Shown here: positions 1-7,128 of the stretch, piece after piece
How the letters are laid out: the number at the start of each line of letters is the position of its first letter
Position numbering within the stretch: the first letter of the stretch is position 1
Assembly: GCA_019637585.1 (NCBI GenBank)
Contig: JAHBVL010000024.1
Span: 1 to 18,818, forward strand
Origin: Thermomicrobiales bacterium
GTDB taxonomy: Bacteria; Chloroflexota; Chloroflexia; Thermomicrobiales; UBA6265
Length of the DNA stretch: 18,818 nucleotides
Direction: 5' to 3'
The notes under the pieces: generated by a model
Databases searched by the model: none
The model's input: only the letters and a program-made list of their open reading frames with translations
What the model was told of the DNA's origin: nothing
Made by a program: the position numbers and the translations under genes

Positions 1-14
1 GTCATTTCGGACGA

Positions 15-207
15 GCGAGGCGGGCCCCGCTGCTACACCGAAACGGGGAGCTGTTCCGGATCGCCGTAGCAGCAACGCCTGCGTTGCCCGTCACCACGGA
101 CGAGCGAGGCAGGCCTCGCCGCTACACCGACCTGGGAGCTGCTCCGGGCCACCGCAGCGGCAACGCCTGCGTTGCTCTTCATTGCGGACGAGCGAGGCAG
201 GCCTCGC
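15..207. repeat. Palindromic intergenic repeat block, about three degenerate units
   Basis: Two kinds of short palindrome alternate here. Type A reads GCAACGC-CT-GCGTTGC (72-87 and 160-175). Type B reads GCGAGGC-AG-GCCTCGC (104-119 and 192-207), with a decayed B copy near 15-32. Between them lie similar spacers containing GCTACACC and a GGAGCTG(C/T)TCCGG segment, giving a unit of about 88 bases. The same family recurs at 10803-11109 in opposite overall orientation. No reading frame here looks like a gene. The block lies just beyond the 3' end of the ABC exporter gene. It resembles REP/BIME-type elements in organisation; whether it acts in RNA stability, termination or nucleoid binding is unknown. 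Confidence 0.85.
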
Positions 208-247
208 TGCTACACCCAGCTGGGCCGCGCCGTCCCTCGCTGTTCAG

Positions 248-2203
248 CTACGCGGTGACCAGCGGAGCGGGGGAGAGGTAGCTCTCCGCCTGAAGCAGGA
301 AGAGCTCTGCATAGCGCCCTCCCGCGATCATCAGCTCCTCGTGGGTGCCTTCTTCGATCAACCGGCCATTTTCGAGCACGAGAATGCGGTCGGCCTGGCG
401 GGTTGTCGAAAATCGATGGGAGATGAAGATGGCCATCTTCCCCTGGGCCAGTTGCTTGATGCGCGTGAAGAGGTCGTGCTCGGCTTCCGCGTCGAGGGCT
501 GAGGTCGGCTCATCCAGAATCAGGATCTGCGCATCCCGCATAAACGCCCGGGAGAGCGCGACGCGTTGCCATTCGCCGCCCGAGAGCTGGTTGCCCTCTT
601 CGAACCACTTGCCAAGCATCGTGTCGTAGCCACTCGGCATCGACTCGATCAACCTGTCGGCTCCGCCACGCCGGGCGGCTTCGCGGACGGCATCGAGATC
701 GTCGATCTCGGCCGGATTCCCAACGCCGATGTTCTCCCGCACCGAGAGTTGATAGGTGACGTAATCCTGAAACATCGTGCCGAACTGCTTGCGCAGCTCG
801 CGCGGGTCGTACTCCCGGATGTCGACACCATCGATCAGGATTCGTCCTTCGGTCGGGTCATAGAGGCGGCCCAGCAGCTTGACGATCGACGTCTTCCCGG
901 CGCCATTCTTGCCGACCAGGGCGATCATCTCGCCTGGTTCGATCCGGAACGACACATCACGCAGGGCGTAGTCCTCTCGCCCCGGGTACTGGAAGCTGAC
1001 ATGCTCAAACTCGATACCCTCCCGGAAAGGTGTTCGCACCGGCACCGGGTTCTCGGGAGCTTCGATCGTCGGCGTGCGGTCGAGGAGATCGTGCAGCGTC
1101 GAGAGATAGAGACCATGCTCGTAGATCGATTGCACGCCGCTCAGAAGTCCCTGGAACGACTGCTGCACCTGCTGCGCTGCCTGGACGAACACCGTCAATT
1201 GACCGAGTGAGATCACACCGCGCACCGCTTGTACCGCAACGTAGAGAAAGGTCGCCGAGGATGCCGCGATGGTCAGCGCTCCCCAGCCGAACCCGGCAAG
1301 ATAGCGCTTGACCAGCAATTGTCGGGTCTCACCGTAGTACTTCTCGGAAACCTCCCCGTAGCGGTTGATGAAATGATCGCCCAGGGTGAAGAGCTTGATT
1401 TCCTTGTTGTAGGTGTCGGTGGTCATGATGGTTGTGAAGTAGGACATCAACCGCCGGGTCGGAGAGAGACGCCGCATCTGTTGGTAGCCCGACCAACCAT
1501 ACCGGGAACCGGAGATGAACGCCGGAATCGGCGACACCAGCGCGGCAACGGCGATCCACGGCGAGAGTCCGGTCAGCAACCCGACCATCGTGGCGAAGGT
1601 TATGGCCGAGCGAGCCATGCCGAAGACACTCGTCACCATCATTACCGGCCGGTTGGCCGATTCACGCTGCGCTTGCTGGAGTTGGTCGTAATAGGCCGCG
1701 TTTTCGAAATCGGCCAGGTCGAGCGTGTTCGCGTGACGCATGATCGACATTTGCACGTGGATGGCCAGCTTCTCTTGGAGGAGCTGCTGGCTGATGTTGC
1801 CCAACGTCTGGAAGAGACTGGCTCCAAGAAAGAGGAGGAGCTGGATGATGGCCAGGATGATGATCGGCCGGATGTATTCGTTGCCGCCGCCGCCGGTGAT
1901 TCCGGTGGCGACTTCATCGATCAGGCGTCCGGCCAGCCAGACCTGCCCGGCCGGGATAACGCTCAGGAGGAGCGTCATCACCGCCAGCACGAGCGTTAGC
2001 CTGGGGCTGGTCTCCCAGACGAGTCTGAAAACGCGAACTGTGGCTTTCCAAGTTTCGGCGACGCCTTGCCGGATCGATTTCCAGTTGAGTGACCATCGGC
2101 GGCGGGGTGAGCCGCCGGAATTGGGAGGCAACGAGGAGCGCGTGCCTCGTTGAGATTGGCCATGAAAGGCATCATGACCGGAGAAGGGGGAAAATGTGCT
2201 CAA
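248..2203 (-). CDS. ABC exporter, fused permease and ATPase (half transporter)
   Basis: A membrane half-transporter that would dimerise and use ATP to export a substrate that cannot be deduced. It has 651 residues. A polar N-terminal tail (1-65) precedes the ABC transmembrane domain (about 68-345), with hydrophobic segments near 70-90, 112-132, 190-230 and 305-330. The ATPase domain (about 395-640) has every expected motif: Walker A GKNGAGKTS at 431-439, Q-loop near 479, signature LSGGEWQR at 540-547, Walker B ILILDEP at 560-566 with catalytic Glu, and H-loop His596. The start is TTG at 2203, preceded by an AAGGA about 13 bases upstream; no in-frame ATG lies before the first membrane segment, so the exact start is uncertain. 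The gene stands alone, divergent from the enolase gene. Family ABCB/MsbA-like is clear; lipid, peptide or drug export cannot be distinguished. Confidence 0.95.
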   Translation of the reverse strand: MSTFSPFSGHDAFHGQSQRGTRSSLPPNSGGSPRRRWSLNWKSIRQGVAETWKATVRVFRLVWETSPRLTLVLAVMTLLLSVIPAGQVWLAGRLIDEVATGITGGGGNEYIRPIIILAIIQLLLFLGASLFQTLGNISQQLLQEKLAIHVQMSIMRHANTLDLADFENAAYYDQLQQAQRESANRPVMMVTSVFGMARSAITFATMVGLLTGLSPWIAVAALVSPIPAFISGSRYGWSGYQQMRRLSPTRRLMSYFTTIMTTDTYNKEIKLFTLGDHFINRYGEVSEKYYGETRQLLVKRYLAGFGWGALTIAASSATFLYVAVQAVRGVISLGQLTVFVQAAQQVQQSFQGLLSGVQSIYEHGLYLSTLHDLLDRTPTIEAPENPVPVRTPFREGIEFEHVSFQYPGREDYALRDVSFRIEPGEMIALVGKNGAGKTSIVKLLGRLYDPTEGRILIDGVDIREYDPRELRKQFGTMFQDYVTYQLSVRENIGVGNPAEIDDLDAVREAARRGGADRLIESMPSGYDTMLGKWFEEGNQLSGGEWQRVALSRAFMRDAQILILDEPTSALDAEAEHDLFTRIKQLAQGKMAIFISHRFSTTRQADRILVLENGRLIEEGTHEELMIAGGRYAELFLLQAESYLSPAPLVTA

Positions 2204-2465
2204 ATTCTGTGCTGTGGTCCTTTCCTGTTCGACTGGCTCCGGACGCAGGGGGCTGCTCCGGATCGGTTTGAATTCGTCATAACACTATCGCCGTTTTCGG
2301 ACCGAACGACAACTCCACGACATGGGTAGCCCATTTGGCTAGGATGGACGCGTACCATACCGGGCGAAGATGACAATTCCGCCGGTTGTCGGCAGAATCA
2401 CGCAGGCTGAGGCGAGGCCGCCCGGCTCAGGATCGACAGGACGAATACGGGAGGCGTTGACATTC

Positions 2466-3644
2466 ATGCCCAGAATCGAATCGGTTGACTTCTACTATTG
2501 CTCCATGCCGGAAGTTCTGGATATCGGCGACGGCAGCCAGGATTTGCTGATGGTTCGCCTCCAGGCCGGGGAATGGGTCGGCTGGGGTGAGTGCGAAGCG
2601 TCGCCGCTGGTCAGTATCGCCAGCTGGGTGACGCCGATGTCGCACAGCGCCTGCAAACCGGTCCGCGATTCGGTGCTGGGCCAGCAACTCGATTCCGTCG
2701 ACGACATCCGGCGGATTGGCACCCTTGTGCGCGCCAACAGCATGGATCTACTCCAAACCGATCACACCCTCTCCGGCGTCGACATCGCCATGTGGGATCT
2801 CCTGGGCAAGATGCACAGCGAGCCGGTCTACAAACTGCTTGGGTACGAGCGACAGTACCCGAGAACGCCGTATGCGTCGGTGCTCTTTGGCGATACACCA
2901 GCGGAAACGCTGGAAAAAGCGAAGCGAGCCAGAGCCGAGAACTTCAAGGCAGCCAAGTTCGGGTGGGGGCCATACGGGCTCGGCTCACCGGAAACCGACG
3001 CCGAACACATCGCCGCGGCCCGGGAGGGGATCGGGCCAGACGCGCACCTGCTGGTCGACGCCGGCACGGTCTGGAAAGATGACATCGATCTGGCCAGACC
3101 CCGCCTGGCGGCGCTCAAGGAGTTCCGGGCGACCTGGCTGGAGGAGCCGTTTCTCTCCGGCGCCCTCAACGCCTATGCGACGCTCGCCCAAGAGGCCGCG
3201 CCAGTCAAAATGGCGGGCGGTGAGGGATCGCACAATGTGCATATGGCTCAGCACATGATCGACTACGCCGGAATCGGTTTTGTGCAGATCGACGCCGGGC
3301 GTATCGGCGGCATCACGCCGTCGTTCGACGTAGCGACCTACGCGCGAGAACGGGGCGTGACCTACGTCAATCACACCTTCACCTCCCATCTGGCGCTGGC
3401 CGCGTCGCTCCACCCCTTTGCCGGGTCGGCCACCGACGAGATCTGTGAGTACCCCACCGAGCTCAAGTCGCTGGCGTGGGATGTGACCAAGAATCACCTG
3501 GCCCGCAATGCCGACGGACAGCTGCTCCTCAACGACGAACCAGGTATCGGCATTGAACCCGATCTCCAGGGAGCGAAGAAGTACCTGGTCGATGTGGAGA
3601 TTCGAGTCGGCGGAAAAGTCCTCTACCAGACTCCCGCGATTTAG
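2466..3644 (+). CDS. Mandelate racemase/muconate lactonizing-type enolase superfamily protein (probable sugar-acid dehydratase)
   Basis: A Mg-dependent enolase-superfamily enzyme, most likely acting on a sugar acid. From ATG 2466 it has 392 residues, the family's usual length. GGAGG at 2450-2454 lies 11 bases before this ATG; the frame is open back to 2370 but that extension has no homology-like sequence or ribosome site. Metal ligands are visible as D198 (LLVDAG), E226 (WLEEP) and E253 (AGGE). D276 (QIDAGRIGG) and H303 (VNHTF) are 27 residues apart, the same spacing as the His-Asp dyad of mandelate racemase (D270/H297). The KxK motif is changed to K164-F-G166, so the second lysine base is missing, which argues against a racemase and for a dehydratase using His. 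It converges on an MFS carrier 6 bases away, which suggests uptake and breakdown of the same acid. The substrate is unknown. Confidence 0.93.
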   Translation: MPRIESVDFYYCSMPEVLDIGDGSQDLLMVRLQAGEWVGWGECEASPLVSIASWVTPMSHSACKPVRDSVLGQQLDSVDDIRRIGTLVRANSMDLLQTDHTLSGVDIAMWDLLGKMHSEPVYKLLGYERQYPRTPYASVLFGDTPAETLEKAKRARAENFKAAKFGWGPYGLGSPETDAEHIAAAREGIGPDAHLLVDAGTVWKDDIDLARPRLAALKEFRATWLEEPFLSGALNAYATLAQEAAPVKMAGGEGSHNVHMAQHMIDYAGIGFVQIDAGRIGGITPSFDVATYARERGVTYVNHTFTSHLALAASLHPFAGSATDEICEYPTELKSLAWDVTKNHLARNADGQLLLNDEPGIGIEPDLQGAKKYLVDVEIRVGGKVLYQTPAI

Positions 3645-3650
3645 GCAGGA

Positions 3651-4925
3651 TCACCGGGCCCCAGCGACTTGCGGGGGCCGCGCCAGCAGCACCGCGGTCA
3701 TGCCGAGCAATGACAGGAACAGCATGACCGCGACTGCCCCGCGGTACGACCCGAAAACGTCGTACGCGAATCCAAACGGGAGTGGTCCGACAGCCGCGCC
3801 AAAGACGCCTGCGGCAAAGGTGGCGCTGCGAATCGATCCGAGATTCTTTCGGCCGAAGTATTTCGGCCACAGCACATCTGCCGCCACCGCCCAAAGCCCT
3901 GACGACGCGCCCCGCACCACCGCGTAACACACCGCCAGCGCGACCGAATCGACAGCGATCAGGAGCAGTACCGCAAGGCTCAGAAAACCAAGCGAGCCCG
4001 CGAGCACAAAGCGGGGAGCGATTCTCCCGGTCAGCCAGCCGGAGAGAAGCGTCATCGGCATGGCAATTGCCGATTCGATGGTGAAGGTCGTCGCCGCCAG
4101 GGACTCCGGCAAACCGATCGAGGTGAAAATCGACACCTGATTGAACGACAGTCCGGTGACAACGAGCGCCGGAACGGCTCCCGCAAAGAGGAGCAACCAG
4201 AATCCAGATGTACGCGCTGCCTCGGCCAGCGTCCAGGCGTGAGAGCTCTCGTATGCGGAGAAGTAACTGTCCGCGCTCTCAGTGGGGACGGGAACACCGT
4301 CCGGGTGCTGGCCGATCTCTTCGGGCCGGTCTCGCACGATCAGGAGAATGATGGGCAGGAGAACGACGACGAGAATGCCCGCCTGTATCCGCCAGGCCGC
4401 TCTCCAGTCAAACTCGTTGATCAGCAACCGGCCGAACTGGGGAATGAGAGCGAGACTCAGCGACGCCGCCAGCCCGACGATACTGAACGCCCAGCCGCGC
4501 CGTCTGATGTACCAGTTCGGGATCACCGTCCGCCCGGAAAGGGTCAGCGACGCCGAACCAAAAAGCCGGATGATGGAGAACGCGATGAGCAAGATAAACG
4601 GCGTTGTGACCACGCTGGCGATCAGCAGACCAATCGCGAAAGCCACAGTCGACGCCGCCATCACAATGCGGTTGCCGCGCCGGTCGATCAGCCGTCCCAC
4701 CAGCAGGATGCCGAATCCGCTGACGAGGGTGCCAATGGAATAGAGCGTGGCGACCAGCGAGCGGCTGAATCCGGTCTCTTCGATCAGGGGATCGATGAAA
4801 ACGGACACGCCGTAGGTCTGCCCTGGTCCCGAGAGAAAGACTGCCAGTGCCACAGCCGCCAGCACGGCAGGGCCGGCGAAGTCAGTCCTGCCGGTTTCTT
4901 CGAGATCTTGCCGTCGGAGTCTCAA
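3651..4925 (-). CDS. MFS transporter, monocarboxylate/oxalate-formate antiporter-like
   Basis: A major-facilitator secondary transporter of 424 residues with twelve predicted hydrophobic segments in two halves. The first half carries the MFS loop motif GRLIDRRGNR (about 77-86). The central cytoplasmic loop begins RDRPEEIGQHPDG, a pattern common in the oxalate/formate antiporter and monocarboxylate branch. The start used is TTG at 4925, which directly follows an in-frame TGA; no ATG occurs before the third hydrophobic segment, although a GTG at about residue 21 would also be possible. There is no clear Shine-Dalgarno sequence. It ends 6 bases from the convergent enolase-superfamily gene, so the carrier may import its sugar-acid or carboxylate substrate. 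Substrate and direction are inferred from context only. Confidence 0.9.
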   Translation of the reverse strand: MRLRRQDLEETGRTDFAGPAVLAAVALAVFLSGPGQTYGVSVFIDPLIEETGFSRSLVATLYSIGTLVSGFGILLVGRLIDRRGNRIVMAASTVAFAIGLLIASVVTTPFILLIAFSIIRLFGSASLTLSGRTVIPNWYIRRRGWAFSIVGLAASLSLALIPQFGRLLINEFDWRAAWRIQAGILVVVLLPIILLIVRDRPEEIGQHPDGVPVPTESADSYFSAYESSHAWTLAEAARTSGFWLLLFAGAVPALVVTGLSFNQVSIFTSIGLPESLAATTFTIESAIAMPMTLLSGWLTGRIAPRFVLAGSLGFLSLAVLLLIAVDSVALAVCYAVVRGASSGLWAVAADVLWPKYFGRKNLGSIRSATFAAGVFGAAVGPLPFGFAYDVFGSYRGAVAVMLFLSLLGMTAVLLARPPQVAGAR

Positions 4926-5150
4926 TCACACGATCCGTAGGAACCCAAGCGCATCCACAGATAAGACTCGGTACTGTACAGCCAGACAGAGGCGTGTCAA
5001 TCGGGCGGCGAGGCCAGCCTTCACACTTTGCGGATAAGCTGCCTTGTCCGCAACAAGCGTGGTCCGCTTCTGGAGCCTCTGTGGGTGGGATGCGCGGATT
5101 CGCTATACGATCACCCCTGCACCGAGTCGATTTGCAGCAGGAGTTGCCTT

Positions 5151-6020
5151 GTGACCTCAGATAAACGTGAAGACTCGACATTGACGATTGGCGTCGTTTC
5201 TGAGATCCACTGCACGCCGCCGGGCGAACCGAATGTCTCCTGGCACAACGAACTGCGTTTCGATCTCGGCTTGTCGCTGCTGGAAGCGTCGCTGGCGTCG
5301 TTCGCCAGGCATGACGTCGACGTCATCGCCGTCCTCGGCGATCTGACCAATTTCGCCGACCTCGAGTCGATGCAACGAGTCCGCCGCATGCTGCGAGCGA
5401 CCGGCAAACCAGTCATCGTGCTTTCCGGCAATCACGACATCACCGCCGACGATCACGCCGCGTCCGGGTTCCAGCGCTTCTTCGTCGATGACGCGACGTG
5501 TGCACCACCTCTGGTCGCCTCGTTTCACGGCTACGACGTGCAGCTTCTCGGGCTGGAACGGAGCGCCGAGACAAACGCCCTCAGCTCGCTCGGGCCGCCG
5601 CTCGCCAGTCACAACGCCGGTCTGAACATCGTTATGTCCCATTATCCGCTCCTGCCACTCGCAGAAACACTCGGGTTGGCCGGTCTGAAACACGCGGGCG
5701 ACATCACCGACCTGGACCAGCGCGCCAATGAGCTGGACTCGCTGACCGAGCCGGCGCTCGTGCTGCACGGACACCTCCACGTCCGGGCGACGACCGTGCG
5801 TGGACGGGTGCTCCAGCTGTCTTTTGCGGCGCTCGTCGAACCGCCGCACGAATGCTCGGTTCTCACGGTTCGTACGACTGTCGGCGGCGACCTGCGCGTC
5901 GAGCGATCGGCAACCTCCGTCCACGCGGCCAACGTCACCAGTTTGCCGTTGCTCTCGCCATCTGATGAGATCTGGAGTTTCGATGGCGGTTCCTGGAGTG
6001 AACGAGAGGACCACGCCTAG
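5151..6020 (+). CDS. Calcineurin-like metallophosphoesterase with a variant first motif
   Basis: A cytosolic phosphoesterase of 289 residues expected to bind two metal ions and hydrolyse a phosphodiester or monoester. The start is GTG 5151, 7 bases after AGGAG (5139-5143); the frame is open upstream to 5028 but that segment lacks family features. Motifs in order: SEIH (E18, H20), where the family normally has D-x-H; GDLTN (D64); GNHD (N94, H95); SHYP (H164); and GHLH (H208, H210). Apart from Asp-to-Glu in the first motif, and Asn67 where many members have Asp or His, the metal site is complete. No signal peptide or membrane segment is seen. A short gap of 186 bases follows before the Tat hydrolase gene on the same strand. 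The substrate cannot be deduced; cyclic-nucleotide phosphodiesterase-like members share the GDLT layout. Confidence 0.9.
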   Translation: MTSDKREDSTLTIGVVSEIHCTPPGEPNVSWHNELRFDLGLSLLEASLASFARHDVDVIAVLGDLTNFADLESMQRVRRMLRATGKPVIVLSGNHDITADDHAASGFQRFFVDDATCAPPLVASFHGYDVQLLGLERSAETNALSSLGPPLASHNAGLNIVMSHYPLLPLAETLGLAGLKHAGDITDLDQRANELDSLTEPALVLHGHLHVRATTVRGRVLQLSFAALVEPPHECSVLTVRTTVGGDLRVERSATSVHAANVTSLPLLSPSDEIWSFDGGSWSEREDHA

Positions 6021-6206
6021 GTTCAACGACCAGCGTCGTGGGGATGTAGGATTTCCCCTCAGATGTCTCTACATACGGCCGACCCGCGAGTTCTGCCATT
6101 TCTCCTCATGTAAACACTTGGCAGGCTCTTGCGTTTGCCGAAGCAGGTGCGCACATTTCGTTCTGCTTGTTCAAGCAGGGTGTGCGATGAGAAAGGCGGA
6201 AGCGTG

Positions 6207-7124
6207 ATGTCCAGCTTCGTGGAGAGGAATGTTTCCCGGCGGCAGGCGATCACCGGCCTGGGCGCAGGCGCTGTTGGCCTGGCACTCGCGAGATCCGGCT
6301 GGCGGAGAGCCGCATCCGCCCAGGAGCCCGAAGTCGAGCGATCGGTTTCCTATGGAACCGCTGGCGACACTGATTTGCTGTTGGATGCCCACATTCCACC
6401 GTCCACTGGTGAGTTGCGTCCGGCGGTGATCCTGATTCACGGCGGCAGGTGGTCCCAGTTCATTGCGACCCGTGTTGACTATTCGCAAGATGCCCGGCGA
6501 TTTGCCCTTGCCGGGTATGTGACCTTCAACATCGACTACCGGCTGCTGACGAGCGTGCCGGGCGAGAATGCCTGGCCCGCACAACTCGATGACGTGCAGC
6601 GCGCCGTCCGCTGGGTCCGGGCGAACGCCGCGACCTATGACGTCGATCCGGAGCGCATCGGCGCCTACGGGCATTCGGCGGGCGGGCATCTGGCGTCGAT
6701 GCTCGCCGTTCGCGACACACGCGACAACAGCGACGCGGAACTGGCCTCGTTTTCCAGCCGTGTCCAGTGCGCCGCGACGGTTGCCGGCCATTTCGACCTG
6801 ACCATCCCCTATCTCACCCAGGATGACAATGATGTCGTCGTCAAGCTGCTCGGCGGTACGGCCGACGAGGAACCAGACGCCTATCGTGATGCTTCACCGA
6901 TCACATGGGTCGACGCAGAGTCGTCACCACATTTGATCATCTATGGAGCCGCCGATCAGCTGAATCCGGTGGCCCAGGGCCGCAACATGGTCGCCTCGTT
7001 GCAGGAAGGCGGAGTGGAACACGTCTACGTCGAGTATCCCGACGGCGACCATTTCACGCCGGCCAGGTGGGCCGACGCCGGACCATGGTCACTCACCTTC
7101 TTCGAGCGACATCTCGGCGCCTGA
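6207..7124 (+). CDS. Tat-exported alpha/beta hydrolase (esterase, BD-FAE/carboxylesterase-like)
   Basis: A secreted or surface esterase of 305 residues. The N-terminus has a twin-arginine signal: VSRRQAI (R11, R12), a glycine/alanine-rich hydrophobic run (17-30) and a likely cleavage after AASA near residue 39. The alpha/beta hydrolase core shows the oxyanion HGG at 78-80, the nucleophile elbow GHSAGG with S157, Asp250 in YGAADQLNP, and His282 in DGDHF, which makes a complete Ser-Asp-His triad. The start ATG 6207 follows a GGCGGA stretch; a GTG directly upstream (6204) is an alternative. It converges on the VWA gene with a 4-base gap. Relatives act on short-chain, acetyl or feruloyl esters; the real substrate is unknown. 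Confidence 0.92.
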   Translation: MSSFVERNVSRRQAITGLGAGAVGLALARSGWRRAASAQEPEVERSVSYGTAGDTDLLLDAHIPPSTGELRPAVILIHGGRWSQFIATRVDYSQDARRFALAGYVTFNIDYRLLTSVPGENAWPAQLDDVQRAVRWVRANAATYDVDPERIGAYGHSAGGHLASMLAVRDTRDNSDAELASFSSRVQCAATVAGHFDLTIPYLTQDDNDVVVKLLGGTADEEPDAYRDASPITWVDAESSPHLIIYGAADQLNPVAQGRNMVASLQEGGVEHVYVEYPDGDHFTPARWADAGPWSLTFFERHLGA

Positions 7125-7128
7125 ACCG

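Noticed and set aside
5157-6026. Long minus-strand frame opposite the metallophosphoesterase
   Set aside because: It mirrors a gene with complete catalytic motifs, has no recognisable domain and is Arg/Gly/Val-rich, as expected from high-GC shadows.
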